Positions 1 to 8,808 of a stretch of DNA of 48,288 nucleotides are shown one piece after another; within the stretch, counting starts at the first letter, position 1, and every line of letters begins with the position of its first letter. The translations under genes were made by a program, and so were the position numbers. The stretch comes from Nevskia sp. (GTDB lineage Bacteria > Pseudomonadota > Gammaproteobacteria > Nevskiales > Nevskiaceae): NCBI GenBank assembly GCA_016779605.1, contig JADHNH010000015.1:1-48288 (forward strand), in the 5' to 3' direction. A model generated the notes under the pieces. The model worked only from the letters and a program-made list of their open reading frames with translations. It was not told where the DNA came from and did not search any database.

Positions 1-75
1 AGCCCGGTCATCGGCGGCAGCGTCGGCGACGCCGCAGCTGGCATGGGCGGCATGGGCGGCATGGGCGACTTCTAA
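1..75 (+). CDS. groL: GroEL chaperonin, C-terminal end (partial)
   Basis: The window opens inside this gene. Only the last 24 codons are visible. They read SPVIGGSVGDAAAG followed by GMGGMGGMGDF and a TAA stop. The Gly-Gly-Met tail is the hallmark of the disordered C-terminus of GroEL, the ATP-driven cytoplasmic folding chamber that works with GroES. groES would normally lie just upstream, outside the window. A clear intrinsic terminator follows 35 bases later. Confidence 0.95.
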   Translation, partial: SPVIGGSVGDAAAGMGGMGGMGDF

Positions 76-110
76 AGCCCCGCTTCAAGCATCTGCTGCA
101 AGCCGTACGC

Positions 111-139
111 AAGGCCCCGGAAACGGGGCCTTGTTTTTT
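111..139 (+). terminator. Rho-independent terminator of groEL
   Basis: The stem AAGGCCCC pairs perfectly with GGGGCCTT across the short loop GGAAAC, and a run of six T (134-139) follows. It ends the groESL transcript and separates it from the toxin-antitoxin operon. Confidence 0.93.
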
Positions 140-152
140 GTGTATTCATCGA

Positions 153-174
153 GTATATACTTTAACGTATATAC
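153..174 (+). promoter_or_regulatory. Candidate vapBC operator overlapping its promoter
   Basis: Two copies of the self-complementary octamer GTATATAC (153-160 and 167-174) are separated by TTTAAC, making a 22-bp inverted repeat. A -10-like TATACT (156-161) lies inside it, with the poorly matching TTGTTT at 131-136 as a possible -35. VapB-type antitoxins usually repress their own promoter through such palindromes, so autoregulation is the likely use. The start codon is 16 bases downstream. Confidence 0.7.
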
Positions 175-189
175 ACTTGGGATCCGGAC

Positions 190-420
190 ATGACCACCGC
201 GCGAGTTTTCAAATCGGGCAACAGCCAAGCGGTGCGCTTGCCCAAGCAGTTCCGCATCGCCGCCGCGGAAGTGGAAATTTTCCGCCGCGGCGACGAAATC
301 GTTTTGCGGGAGAAAGCTGGCGGGATGGCGCGTGCGTTCGAGTTGATTGCAGGCCTGCCCGACGACTTCTTCGCCGAAGGCCGCAAGGACCCACGGCCGC
401 AGCGGCGCAAAGGATTGTAG
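190..420 (+). CDS. vapB: VapB-family antitoxin (AbrB/MazE fold)
   Basis: This 76-residue protein starts MTTARVFKSGNSQAVRLPKQ. The pattern FKSGNSQAVRLPK is the swapped-hairpin AbrB/MazE DNA-binding domain of VapB antitoxins. The C-terminal part, with the stretch GLPDDFFAEGRKD, would be the flexible segment that threads into the toxin active site. The gene lies 13 bases upstream of the toxin gene, in the normal antitoxin-first order. It probably represses its own operon through the palindrome at 153-174. Confidence 0.9.
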   Translation: MTTARVFKSGNSQAVRLPKQFRIAAAEVEIFRRGDEIVLREKAGGMARAFELIAGLPDDFFAEGRKDPRPQRRKGL

Positions 421-433
421 AAGCTCTCCTGCA

Positions 434-847
434 ATGTCACCACGATTCTTGCTGGACACCAATATCTGCATCTACATCCGGCGCAAGCGGCCTCCTGAGG
501 TTTTGGAGCGTTTCCGCACGCTGAAGGAAGGTGACGCAGCGCTGTCCATCATCACTTACGGGGAGCTGGTCTACGGTGCGAGGAAAAGTGCCCGGTCCGA
601 AGAAGCCCTGCGTCTGCTGAAAGAATTGACTGGGTACTTGCATGTCCTGCCGTTGCCGCTTGACGTTGCCCAGCATTACGGAAGCGTGCGTGCGGGGCTG
701 GAGGCACGTGGGCAAATGATCGGTGGGAATGACCTATGGATCGCGGCGCATGCCCTGAGCTTGGATCTGGTGCTGGTCACGAACAACGAGAGCGAGTTTT
801 CGCGGGTTGACGGCTTGAAGCTTGAAAACTGGGTTGCCGGCGACTAA
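434..847 (+). CDS. vapC: VapC-family PIN-domain ribonuclease toxin
   Basis: The product is 137 residues, starting MSPRFLLDTNICIYIRRK. The ATG at 434 is chosen because it sits right before the PIN-domain first strand; a longer open frame upstream overlaps vapB and is not needed. The acidic metal-binding residues are visible: D8 in LLDTN, E44 in TYGELVYG and D100 in GGNDLWIAAHA, followed by TNNESEF near residue 119. VapC toxins are Mg2+-dependent endoribonucleases that cleave tRNA or rRNA and are neutralised by VapB. All key residues are present, so it should be active. The MITE-like element begins directly at its stop codon. Confidence 0.92.
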   Translation: MSPRFLLDTNICIYIRRKRPPEVLERFRTLKEGDAALSIITYGELVYGARKSARSEEALRLLKELTGYLHVLPLPLDVAQHYGSVRAGLEARGQMIGGNDLWIAAHALSLDLVLVTNNESEFSRVDGLKLENWVAGD

Positions 848-1110
848 GAGCTTATCCGTGAATAAATCGCGCCTGCGACGGCGGCCATTTTGGCGCCGCG
901 CAAGGAACGAGGAGCGCGCATGCTGGTTGCATGTAAGCGACGAGAGACGCAGCGGGGCGCCAAAATGACCCCGTCCCGCAGGGTTGCGCCCAAAATCGCC
1001 CCGCGCAAGGCGCGAGCCTTGACCATGGAATAACCATGCTCTGCGGCTCGCGCCTTGCGCGGGGCGATTTTGGGCAGCAACGCAGGTGCGATTTATTCAC
1101 GGATAAGCTC
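848..1110. mobile_element. MITE-like element, 263 bp with 23-bp perfect terminal inverted repeats
   Basis: Positions 848-870 (beginning GAGCTTATCCGTGAATAAAT) and 1088-1110 are exact reverse complements. The bases just outside are TAA on the left and TCA on the right. These fit the TNA target of some IS5-superfamily transposons if one base has changed, but no exact duplication is visible. Inside are two hairpins: 886-967 (12-bp closing stem, CATTTTGGCGCC) and 988-1075 (31-bp perfect stem). No plausible coding sequence lies inside. The size, ends and lack of a transposase fit a non-autonomous element mobilised in trans. Confidence 0.85.
988..1075. repeat. 31-bp perfect inverted repeat inside the MITE
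   Basis: The left arm (988-1018, starting GCCCAAAATCGCCCCGCGCA) and right arm (1045-1075) are exact reverse complements around a 26-base loop, giving a very stable cruciform or RNA hairpin. The motif CGCGCAAGG recurs in the neighbouring degenerate hairpin (886-967), so the two hairpins may have arisen by duplication. Confidence 0.9.
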
Positions 1111-1146
1111 TCAGCCCTCACCACCGTCAGGCCGCTTCTCCCCGCC

Positions 1147-1503
1147 TCAACAGTTCTTCAGCGGCCGGTGGAACAGGCCGCGCAGCTTGTCCTTCGCCTG
1201 CATCAGGCGCTCACGCTGTCGCCTAGGCAGCTTGCTGCCGGCGCGGTTGACGTAGAACGTGATCATCGACAGGGCCGAGCGGAACGCGTCGGCCTTGCGC
1301 CGCCGGCTGCGCTCGGCGGAGCGCTTGACCGACCGGGCGATGGACGCCGGATCGCGGCGCGCCAATACCCCGGGCTCAAGATCCATGGCGTCGCTGGACT
1401 CGGTGACGTGCTGCGACCAGCGCCGGCCGCTTGCGCTGCGCTTGGAACGCGCCCGGCTTCGGGGCCGGACGCTGCTGCTTTTCTTCGCCGCCATCGGCGC
1501 CAC
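1147..1503 (-). CDS. DUF3175 family protein
   Basis: This 118-residue, very basic protein has the conserved core RRWSQHVTESSDAMDLEPGV, then RDPASIARSVKRSAERSRRRK and a terminal segment SALSMITFYVNRAGSKLP. That layout matches the DUF3175 family, whose function is unknown. The N-terminus is a Lys/Arg/Ser-rich tail, suggesting contact with nucleic acid, but this is inference. Translation may start at 1503 (MAPMAAKK) or at the second Met three codons later. It is transcribed towards the MITE and stands alone. Confidence 0.8.
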   Translation of the reverse strand: MAPMAAKKSSSVRPRSRARSKRSASGRRWSQHVTESSDAMDLEPGVLARRDPASIARSVKRSAERSRRRKADAFRSALSMITFYVNRAGSKLPRRQRERLMQAKDKLRGLFHRPLKNC

Positions 1504-1566
1504 CTGCTGAATGCTCGCGTATCGTTTTGGAGCATCGCCGTACGGCGGCGGTTCCCCTTGCCTGGC

Positions 1567-2817
1567 TCAGCCGAAGCGCAGCGGTGAATACGGCGCCAGC
1601 TCCAGGCTCGGCGCCGCGCCGGTCAGCAGCTCGCCGACCAGCTCGCCGGTGACCGCCGACAGGCTCACGCCGAGCATGCCGTGGCCGGTGGCCAGGGTGA
1701 GGTTGGCGTAGCCGGGTGCGCGGCCGATGATCGGCAGGTCGTCGTAGGTCATCGGGCGCCAGCCGTACCACTGCTCCTGCATCTGCGGGCCCAGCGGCTC
1801 GTGCAGGTACTCGGCGGCGCCGCGCGCCAGTGCGGCGAGCCGCCGCGGGTTGAGCGTCTCGTCGTAGCCGGAGAATTCCATGGTGCTGCCCAGGCGGTAG
1901 CCGCTGGCCCAGGCGGTGACGCAGACGCTGCGCTCCTTGAGCACCAGCGGGATCGCCGGCGCGAGCGCCGGGCGCGTGTAGGTGATGGAATACCCCTTGC
2001 CCGGCTGGATCGGCAGGATCAGGCCGAGCTGCCGGCCCAGCCGCGGCGACCAGGCGCCGAGCGCGAACACCACCTCGCCGCCGGCGAAGCGCCCGGCGGA
2101 CGTGACCACCGTTTCGATGCGGCCGTTGCCGGTGTGGAAGCCCTCGACCTGCGCGCCCTCCAGCACGGTGCCGCCCAGGCTGCGCACGACGCGCGCCAGC
2201 TCGGCGACGTAGCGGTCCGGGCGCAGGCGGGCATCGCCGGCGTGGAAATGGCCGCCGACGATGGAATCGTTGAGCGCGGGCTCCTTGGCGCGTACCGCTG
2301 CGCCGTCCATGCGCTCCACCGGGATGCCGAGCCCGCGCAGCAGCTCGAACTCGCCGCCGGCCTCTTCGAAGGCGCGCGGCTGCCGCCAGACGTAGAGCGT
2401 GCCGCTGGGCTCGAATTCGCAGTCCAGGCCTTCGGCCCGGATCAGCGCGTCCAGCAGCTCGCGCGAACGCAGCAGCAGGCGCGACTTGACCAGCGCGGTG
2501 CGGCGGAAGTCGCGCAGGTTGCACAGGCGTGCGAAGTTCAGCATCCACACGAACAGCTCGGGGTCCAGGCGCGGGCGCACGTACAGCGGCGCGTCGCCCT
2601 GCAGCATCCAGCGCAGCGCGCGGGCGATGGTGCCGGGCGCGTGCAGCGGCACGTGGCTGGGTGTGATGGTGCCGCAGTTGCCGTGCGAGCTGCCGCATCC
2701 GGCCGTGCCTTTTTCCAGCACGGTGACGCTGCGCCCGGCACGCAACAGGCGCAGCGCACAGGCCAGGCCGATCACGCCGCCGCCAAGCACCACCACGTCG
2801 GACTTGGAATTCTCCAT
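1567..2817 (-). CDS. FAD-dependent D-amino-acid dehydrogenase (DadA-like)
   Basis: The protein has 416 residues. It opens with the Rossmann FAD-binding motif VVVLGGGVIGLACALRLL (GxGxxG at residues 12-17) and a ribose-binding acidic residue in TVLEKG. The next block, CGSSHGNCGTITPSHVPLHA, and the region DAPLYVRPRLDP are typical of DadA. These flavoenzymes deaminate D-amino acids to 2-oxo acids and feed electrons into the respiratory chain at the inner face of the membrane. The C-terminal GWRPMTYDDLPIIGRAP and ATGHGMLG complete the fold. No alanine racemase gene is adjacent, so the exact substrate is uncertain. It is divergent from glnE, with a 65-base shared promoter region. Confidence 0.85.
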   Translation of the reverse strand: MENSKSDVVVLGGGVIGLACALRLLRAGRSVTVLEKGTAGCGSSHGNCGTITPSHVPLHAPGTIARALRWMLQGDAPLYVRPRLDPELFVWMLNFARLCNLRDFRRTALVKSRLLLRSRELLDALIRAEGLDCEFEPSGTLYVWRQPRAFEEAGGEFELLRGLGIPVERMDGAAVRAKEPALNDSIVGGHFHAGDARLRPDRYVAELARVVRSLGGTVLEGAQVEGFHTGNGRIETVVTSAGRFAGGEVVFALGAWSPRLGRQLGLILPIQPGKGYSITYTRPALAPAIPLVLKERSVCVTAWASGYRLGSTMEFSGYDETLNPRRLAALARGAAEYLHEPLGPQMQEQWYGWRPMTYDDLPIIGRAPGYANLTLATGHGMLGVSLSAVTGELVGELLTGAAPSLELAPYSPLRFG

Positions 2818-2869
2818 CGGCTTATTTTCGCATGCGCCTGCCGCTGCGCGGCACCGCGGGGGTAGCCGG

Positions 2870-2882
2870 TAAACTGCCGGGC
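2870..2882 (+). promoter_or_regulatory. Candidate leaderless promoter of glnE
   Basis: The hexamer TAAACT (2870-2875) is a good -10 element and lies exactly 7 bases before the ATG at 2883. Transcription would then start at or next to the A of the start codon. No Shine-Dalgarno sequence precedes this ATG and no convincing -35 is seen. The arrangement matches that before the POT transporter gene at 15285. Confidence 0.45.
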
Positions 2883-5672
2883 ATGGAAGACCTTTTGCAG
2901 GAGTTGCGGTCCGCCGCCACCCCGGCGAGCGCCGCGGTGCTGCCGCGGCTGCTGGGTGCCAGCCCGTTCGTCGCCGGCGTGCTGAGGCGCCAGCGTGAAT
3001 GGGCGCGGGCGGCGCTCGCCGCCGGCGATTTCGAGCGGCCGGCGGCGCCGGCAGTCCAGCGCCTGGCGGAGTTCCTGCCGGGAGACGACGACGAAGCGGC
3101 GTTCCTGCGCGCGCTGCGGGTGTTCCGCAACCGCGAAATGGCGCGCATCGCCTGCCGCGACGTCGCCGGCTGGGCGGACCTGGACGAGACGCTCGGCGAC
3201 CTTTCCGCGCTCGCCCAGGCCAGCTGCGATGCAGCCCTGCGTTTCGCCGCCGGCCGGCTGGCGCAGCGCTGGGGCGTGCCGCGCGGCGAGGACGGCGCGC
3301 CGGCGCAGCCGATCGTGCTGGGCATGGGCAAGCTCGGCGGCGGCGAGCTGAATTTCTCCTCCGACATCGACCTGATCTTCGTCTACACCGGCGGCGGCGC
3401 CACCGACGGCGCGCACAGCGTGGACAACGCGGAATACTTCGTGAAGCTGGCCCAGCAGACCGCACGCCTGCTGGCCGAGCGCACCGAGGATGGCTTCGTG
3501 TTCCGCGTCGACACCATGCTGCGGCCGTTCGGCAGCGCGGGTGCGCCGTCGCTGCCGGCCGACGCCATGGAGGCCTACTACCAGACCCACGGACGCGACT
3601 GGGAGCGCTATGCGCTGATCAAGGCGCGGCCGGTGGCGGGCGACCTCGCCGCCGGCGCGGCGCTGCTGCGGCGCCTGCAGCCGTTCGTGTACCGCCGCTA
3701 CCTGGATTTCGGCGCCATCGACGCGCTGCGCCAGCTCAAGGTGCTGATCGACCGCGACGCGGCACGGCGCGGCGCCGAGGACGACCTCAAGCTGGGCCCC
3801 GGCGGCATCCGCGAGCTGGAATTTGTGGTGCAGCTGTTCCAGCTGGTGCGCGGCGGCCGCGACGCGCGCCTGCGCGACTGCCGTCTGCGGCCGGTGCTGC
3901 GCCACCTGGGCCAAGCCGGCCATCTGCCGGCGCAGACCGTGCGCGAACTGGACGATGCCTACGTGCTGCTGCGCCGCTGCGAAAACGCGGTGCAGATGTA
4001 CGAAGACGCGCAGACCCACCGGCTGCCGCCGCCAGGTCCCGCGCGCGAGGCGCTGTGCCTGGCGCTGGGAGCCGATGGCTGGGACGTGCTGGCGCAGCGC
4101 ATCGCGCAGGCACGCGCCCGCGTGGCCGCCGAGTTCGCGCGCCTGTTCACGGGCCCGGCGCAGGAGCCGCAGCAGCCCGGCGCGGCGCCGCCGCCGGAGA
4201 CCTGGCAGGGCGATGCCGCCGAGCTGGAGGGGCGCCTGCGCGGCCTGGGCTTCGTGCAGCGGCCGCAGGAGATCGCCCAGGCGGTCGAGCAGCTTGGCAA
4301 GTCGGTCATCGTGCGCGCTCTGCCGGACCCGGCGCGCGCACGGCTGCACGCCACCTTGGGCCGATTGGCCGCCGATGCCCGCGCCCAGGACGACCCGGAA
4401 ACGACGCTGGCGCGTGCGCTGCGCGTGCTGGCCGCCATCGCCGGCCGCAGCACTTACCTGTCGCTGCTCATCGAAAGTGCCGGCGCGCGCCGGCGGCTGC
4501 TGGAGCTGTGCGGCGCCAGCCCCTGGATCACCGGGCTGCTGGCGCAGTCGCCGGGCTTGCTGGACACGCTGCTGGACGCGCGCCTGTCGCAGGAGGCGCC
4601 GGACCGCGCCGCGCTGCGCGACGAGCTGGCCATGCAGGCCGGCGGCGTGGCCGCCGACGATCCGGAAGCGAGCATGGAGCTGCTGCGGCGCTACCGCCAG
4701 GAGATGACCCTGCGCATCGCCGCCGCCGACCTGTCCGGCGCGCTGCCGCTGGTGCAGGTGAGCGACCGCCTGACCTGGCTGGCCGAGGCGATCGTCGGCC
4801 AGACGCTGGTGTTTGCCCAGGCGCAGCAGGCGGCCGCGCTCGGCGTGCCGCCGGCGGCGGCGCGGGCGCAGTTCGCGGTGCTGGCCTACGGCAAGTTCGG
4901 CAGCATCGAGATGGGCTACGGCTCGGACCTGGACCTGGTGTTCGTCTACGACGCCGCCGACGCGGACGCGCCCACCGAAGGCGGGGCGCGCCGCCTGCCC
5001 ACTTCCGAATATTTCGTGCGCCTGGCCCAGCGCGTGGTGCAGCTGCTGTCGGCGCGCACCACCTCCGGCCGCGCCTACGAGGTGGACCTGGAGCTGCGCC
5101 CCAGCGGCAATTCCGGGCTGGTGGTGACCAGCCTGGCCGGATTCGCACGCTACCAGCGCGAAAGCGCCTGGACCTGGGAGCACCAGGCCCTGCTGCGCGC
5201 CCGCCCGGTGGCCGGCGATGCGCCGCTGTGCGCCGCGCTGGCGGCGGTGCGTGCCGAGGTGCTGGGCCGGCCGCGGCAGGCGCAAGCGCTGCGCAAGGAA
5301 GTGGCGGACATGCGCGTGCGCATGCGCAGCGGCCGCGAACTGCACCAGCCCGGGCGCTGGGACGTGAAGCAGGCGTGCGGCGGCCTGGTCGATGCCGAAT
5401 TCCTCACGCAGTACCTGTGCCTGCTGCACGCGCACGGCCGGCCCGCCCTGATCGAGTTCACCGACAACTGGCGCCAGCTCGAAGCGCTCGCGGCCGCCGG
5501 CATCCTCGAGCCGGCGCGCAAGGAAGCGCTGCTGGCGGCCGAGCGCAGCTACCGCGGCTGGCTGCACCGGCGGGCGTTGCAGGCGCAGGACGGTTTGGCC
5601 GAAGATGCCGAATTCACCGCGCAGCGGGCTGCTGTGTCGGCGTTGTGGGATCAATTCATGGGCGGGGGTTGA
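2883..5672 (+). CDS. glnE: Bifunctional glutamine synthetase adenylyltransferase / deadenylase
   Basis: The product has 929 residues, close to the usual ~945. It contains two copies of the nucleotidyltransferase signature: [20 protein letters not shown] near residue 147 (deadenylylase half) and [20 protein letters not shown] near residue 668 (adenylylase half). Each is followed by its helical domain; a PII-responsive linker lies between. The enzyme adds or removes AMP on glutamine synthetase according to nitrogen status, as relayed by PII. I chose the ATG at 2883 (MEDLLQEL); an in-frame ATG at 2832 would add 17 residues but would run back to within 15 bases of the divergent gene. The next gene, hldD, starts one base after the stop. 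Confidence 0.95.
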   Translation: MEDLLQELRSAATPASAAVLPRLLGASPFVAGVLRRQREWARAALAAGDFERPAAPAVQRLAEFLPGDDDEAAFLRALRVFRNREMARIACRDVAGWADLDETLGDLSALAQASCDAALRFAAGRLAQRWGVPRGEDGAPAQPIVLGMGKLGGGELNFSSDIDLIFVYTGGGATDGAHSVDNAEYFVKLAQQTARLLAERTEDGFVFRVDTMLRPFGSAGAPSLPADAMEAYYQTHGRDWERYALIKARPVAGDLAAGAALLRRLQPFVYRRYLDFGAIDALRQLKVLIDRDAARRGAEDDLKLGPGGIRELEFVVQLFQLVRGGRDARLRDCRLRPVLRHLGQAGHLPAQTVRELDDAYVLLRRCENAVQMYEDAQTHRLPPPGPAREALCLALGADGWDVLAQRIAQARARVAAEFARLFTGPAQEPQQPGAAPPPETWQGDAAELEGRLRGLGFVQRPQEIAQAVEQLGKSVIVRALPDPARARLHATLGRLAADARAQDDPETTLARALRVLAAIAGRSTYLSLLIESAGARRRLLELCGASPWITGLLAQSPGLLDTLLDARLSQEAPDRAALRDELAMQAGGVAADDPEASMELLRRYRQEMTLRIAAADLSGALPLVQVSDRLTWLAEAIVGQTLVFAQAQQAAALGVPPAAARAQFAVLAYGKFGSIEMGYGSDLDLVFVYDAADADAPTEGGARRLPTSEYFVRLAQRVVQLLSARTTSGRAYEVDLELRPSGNSGLVVTSLAGFARYQRESAWTWEHQALLRARPVAGDAPLCAALAAVRAEVLGRPRQAQALRKEVADMRVRMRSGRELHQPGRWDVKQACGGLVDAEFLTQYLCLLHAHGRPALIEFTDNWRQLEALAAAGILEPARKEALLAAERSYRGWLHRRALQAQDGLAEDAEFTAQRAAVSALWDQFMGGG

Positions 5673-5673
5673 C

Positions 5674-6630
5674 GTGATCGTAGTCACCGGAGCGGCGGGT
5701 TTCATCGGATCTAACCTGGTGCTGGGGCTCAACGCCCGCGGCCTGACCGACATCCTGGCGGTCGACGACCTGCAGGACGGCACCAAGTTCCGCAACCTGG
5801 CGCAGGCCGAGATCGCCGACTACCTGGACAAGGACGAGTTCCTGCGCCTCGTCGAAGCCGGCGCGCTGGGCAAGCTCGAGGCGGTGCTGCACCAGGGCGC
5901 CTGTTCCACCACCACCGAGTGGAACGGCCGCTTCATGATGGACGCGAACTACCGCTACTCGAAGCTGCTGCTGGAGCATTGCCAGGCGCGCGGCGTTCCC
6001 TTTCTTTATGCCTCCTCCGCTTCGGTCTACGGCATGGGCAAGCAGGGCTTCCGCGAGGAGCGCGCCTGCGAGCGGCCGCTGAACGTCTACGCCTATTCCA
6101 AGTTCCTGTTCGACCAGTACGTGCGGCGCCGCTGGCGGCAGCACGGCGGCGCCGGCGCGCAGATCGTCGGACTGCGCTACTTCAATGTCTACGGCCCGCG
6201 CGAGCAGCACAAGGGCGGCATGGCCAGCACCGCGTTCCATTTCGACAACCAGGTGCGGGCGGAAGGACTGTGCCGCCTGTTCGAAGGCAGCGACGGCTAC
6301 GGCCCCGGCGAGCAGCGCCGCGATTTCATCCACGTGGACGATGCGGTGGCGATGAACCTGTGGTTCCTCGACCACCCGGACAAGTCCGGCATCTTCAACT
6401 GCGGCACCGGCCGCGCGCAGCCGTTCAACGACATCGCCAACGCGGTGATCGCCTGGCACGGCAAGGGCCGCGTGCAGTACATCCCGTTCCCGGACAACCT
6501 GGTGGGCCGCTACCAGTCGTTCACCGAGGCCGACCTCACGGCGTTGCGCGCCGCCGGTTACCAGCGCCCGTTCCTGAGCGTGGAGCAGGGCGTGCGGCGC
6601 TACCTGGACTGGATGCACGCGGCCCAATGA
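5674..6630 (+). CDS. hldD: ADP-L-glycero-D-manno-heptose 6-epimerase
   Basis: This is a 318-residue SDR-type epimerase. The GTG start at 5674 puts the Rossmann motif [11 protein letters not shown] at residues 4-14. The active-site YxxxK appears in [10 protein letters not shown] near residue 140, and SSASVYG supplies the Ser. The segments [15 protein letters not shown] and [12 protein letters not shown] are characteristic of HldD. The enzyme makes ADP-L-glycero-D-manno-heptose, the precursor of the LPS inner core. It begins one base after glnE ends, and its stop overlaps the next gene (ATGA), so it is translationally coupled. hldE, for the earlier steps, is 3.2 kb downstream. Confidence 0.95.
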   Translation: MIVVTGAAGFIGSNLVLGLNARGLTDILAVDDLQDGTKFRNLAQAEIADYLDKDEFLRLVEAGALGKLEAVLHQGACSTTTEWNGRFMMDANYRYSKLLLEHCQARGVPFLYASSASVYGMGKQGFREERACERPLNVYAYSKFLFDQYVRRRWRQHGGAGAQIVGLRYFNVYGPREQHKGGMASTAFHFDNQVRAEGLCRLFEGSDGYGPGEQRRDFIHVDDAVAMNLWFLDHPDKSGIFNCGTGRAQPFNDIANAVIAWHGKGRVQYIPFPDNLVGRYQSFTEADLTALRAAGYQRPFLSVEQGVRRYLDWMHAAQ

Positions 6631-7667
6631 AGCCCGGGCGCGGGGGCGCCACGCGACAGCGCGCTGGGGCCGGCGAGGTGCCGCTGTTCCGCCTGCCGCC
6701 GGAAACCGCCGCGCGCCAGCTCCTGCTGCGCTTCCTGGACAAGGCCGAAGGCGCCGCCGGCCGGCTGGTGCAGGGCGGCGATGCCACCGCCCTGCACGAT
6801 TTCCGCGTCGCGCTGCGCCGCTTCCGCGCCGCCGAGCGGGCCTATCGCCCCTGGCTGGACGACGCCGTGCCCAAGAAGATGCGGCGGCGGCTGAAGGCGG
6901 TGGTGCAGGCGAGCGGCCCGGCGCGCGATGGCGAAGTCCAGCTGGCCTGGCTGCACGGCCAGCGCGCCGGGCTGCGCGGCGCGCAGGTGAGCGGCCACCG
7001 CTGGCTGTTCCGCCGCCTGGAAGACCGCCAGCGCGAAGCCGAGCAGGCCCTGCGCGAGGAGCTGCCGGCGGAGTTCTCGCTGCTGGCGGCGCGGCTCAGC
7101 GCCGGCCTGCGCATGCCCTGCGTGCCGGGCGAAGACAGCTTCGCGCGCGCCACCGGCGAGCGGCTCAAGCCGCTGGTGGCCGAGCTGGCGATGCACCTGC
7201 GCGTGATCGGCAACATCGACGGCCGCCGCCATGTGCATCCGGCGCGCCTGCTGTGCAAACGCCTGCGTTACCTGCTTGAGCCGATTGCGCCGGCGATCGC
7301 GCCCGACGAGGGCCTGCCGGCCGAGCTGGCGTGGCTGCAGGACCTGCTGGGCGAGGTCAACGACGCTGCAGTGCTGGGCGAGGCGCTGGCGCAGGCCGCC
7401 GGCGAGGCCGGGGCGGCGCAGGTGCGCGCGCACATCGAGGCCGGTCTGCGCAAGCAGCGCGCGGCACGCCGCAGCGAGCCGCGCTCCGGCCTGCTGGCGC
7501 TGGCGCAGCGGCTCGCCGACCAGCAGCGGCAGGGCATGGCCGCGCTGCGCGAGCGCCACGCCGGCGGCGCCGACGACCGCCTGCTGGACCGCCTGGGCGC
7601 GGCGGTCAACCTCCTGCTGGAACAGGCGCCCGCAGTGCCGCCGGTGCCGGCGGACCCGCCGTCTTGA
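6627..7667 (+). CDS. CHAD-domain protein
   Basis: The product has 346 residues and is Arg- and Ala-rich. A CHAD domain (conserved histidine alpha-helical domain) spans most of it. The diagnostic segments are [20 protein letters not shown] near residues 53-72 and [16 protein letters not shown] around residue 200, followed by [18 protein letters not shown] domains are basic helical bundles that bind inorganic polyphosphate in the proteins studied. It sits between two LPS heptose genes with overlapping ATGA and TTGA junctions on each side, so it is co-translated with them. No partner CYTH domain is fused. Its role in this operon is not known. Confidence 0.85.
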   Translation: MKPGRGGATRQRAGAGEVPLFRLPPETAARQLLLRFLDKAEGAAGRLVQGGDATALHDFRVALRRFRAAERAYRPWLDDAVPKKMRRRLKAVVQASGPARDGEVQLAWLHGQRAGLRGAQVSGHRWLFRRLEDRQREAEQALREELPAEFSLLAARLSAGLRMPCVPGEDSFARATGERLKPLVAELAMHLRVIGNIDGRRHVHPARLLCKRLRYLLEPIAPAIAPDEGLPAELAWLQDLLGEVNDAAVLGEALAQAAGEAGAAQVRAHIEAGLRKQRAARRSEPRSGLLALAQRLADQQRQGMAALRERHAGGADDRLLDRLGAAVNLLLEQAPAVPPVPADPPS

Positions 7668-8686
7668 GCGGCGGCGACGTGCTGGTGGTCGGCCCGTCCT
7701 GGGTCGGCGACATGGTGATGGCGCAGGCGCTGTTCATGCGCCTGCGCGAGCGCCGGCCGCAGGCCGCCATCGACGTGCTGGCGCCGGGCTGGTCGCTGCC
7801 GATCCTGCAGCGCATGCCGGAGGTGCGCACCGGTATCGAGCTGCCGTTGGGGCACGGCGAGTTCGGGTTCTCGGTGCGGCGCCGCATCGGCCGCGCGCTG
7901 CGCGGCCGGCGCTACGCCCAGGCGATCGTGCTGCCGGGCTCCTGGAAATCCGCGCTGGTGCCGTTCTTTGCCGGCATCCCGCGCCGCACCGGCTACCGCC
8001 GCGAATTCCGCTACGGCCTGCTCAACGACCTGCGCAAACTGGACCGCAGTGTCCTTCCCACCACCGTGCAGCAGTTCCTGGCGCTGGCCGCGGATGCGCC
8101 GCCGGACGCCGCCCCACCAGTCGTGCCGCAGCCGCGCCTGCGGGCCGAGCCGGCGCGCGTGCCGCTGCTGGCGGCCCAGCTCGGCCTGGAGCCGGAACGG
8201 CCCGCGGTGGCGCTGATGCCGGGGGCCGAATACGGCCCGGCCAAGCGCTGGCCGCCGGAGCATTTCGCCGAGCTCGCCGGACGGCTGGCGCAGGCCGGGT
8301 GCCAGGTGTGGATCTTCGGTTCGGCCAAGGAACGCGCCCTGGGCGCGGCGATCGCCGGCGGCCGGCAACACATCCACGACCTTTGCGGCCGCACCGCACT
8401 GGTGGACGTGGTCGACCTGCTGGCGGCCTGCGCGGCGGCGGTGACCAACGACTCCGGCCTGATGCACGTGGCCGCGGCGGTTGGCGTGCCGCTGGTGGCG
8501 ATCTTCGGCAGCTCCTCGCCGGCCCACACGCCGCCGCTGTCGCCGGCCGCCGCGGTGCTGTACCTGGGGCTGCCGTGCAGCCCCTGCTTTGCCCGCGAAT
8601 GCCCGCTGGGGCACCTGAACTGCCTGCGCCAGATCGGCCCTGAGCTGGTGCTGGCGCGCTTGGAGCAGGCCGGCGCCGTCCCCTGA
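7664..8686 (+). CDS. waaF: ADP-heptose:LPS heptosyltransferase II
   Basis: The protein has 340 residues and is a GT9 glycosyltransferase. It begins DVLVVGPSWVGDMVMAQALF, the typical WaaF N-terminus with the acceptor-side Asp. The donor-binding half contains LMPGAEYGPAKRWPPEHFAE and TNDSGLMHVAAAVGVPLVAI, with the glycine-rich heptose/ADP loop. WaaF adds the second L,D-heptose to the LPS inner core at the cytoplasmic membrane face. The start is taken as TTG at 7664, overlapping the preceding stop; a GTG at 7679 is also possible. The C-terminal CSPCFARECPLGHLNCL Cys cluster is common in this family. Confidence 0.93.
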   Translation: MSGGDVLVVGPSWVGDMVMAQALFMRLRERRPQAAIDVLAPGWSLPILQRMPEVRTGIELPLGHGEFGFSVRRRIGRALRGRRYAQAIVLPGSWKSALVPFFAGIPRRTGYRREFRYGLLNDLRKLDRSVLPTTVQQFLALAADAPPDAAPPVVPQPRLRAEPARVPLLAAQLGLEPERPAVALMPGAEYGPAKRWPPEHFAELAGRLAQAGCQVWIFGSAKERALGAAIAGGRQHIHDLCGRTALVDVVDLLAACAAAVTNDSGLMHVAAAVGVPLVAIFGSSSPAHTPPLSPAAAVLYLGLPCSPCFARECPLGHLNCLRQIGPELVLARLEQAGAVP

Positions 8687-8721
8687 ACGGGGCACCAGCG
8701 ATGGCCGACGCCGGCTCCCCG

Positions 8722-8727
8722 TATAAT
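8722..8727 (+). promoter_or_regulatory. Candidate -10 element for ilvE
   Basis: A perfect TATAAT lies in the 122-base gap between waaF and ilvE. It would give a leader of about 75 bases. No clear -35 hexamer is visible at 17 bases upstream, so an activator may be needed or the match may be chance. Confidence 0.4.
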
Positions 8728-8808
8728 CCGCAAGAGGCGGTTCACTTGGGCGGTTCACTTCTTTGAGCCCGGCTGCGCTATTTTTTTGCTTTGCGAGAGG
8801 ACGATGCG

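Noticed and set aside
844..1080. Open frames of 78-90 codons inside the MITE-like element
   Set aside because: They are read through hairpin arms, have no protein-like pattern and lack ribosome-binding sites.
848..1110. A CRISPR array or rRNA-like structure
   Set aside because: There are no regularly spaced direct repeats; the pattern is inverted ends and hairpins.
2772..5795. A 1007-codon open frame antisense to glnE
   Set aside because: Composition is dominated by Gln, Ala, Arg and His from reversed GC-rich codons, with no family features. glnE on the other strand is complete.
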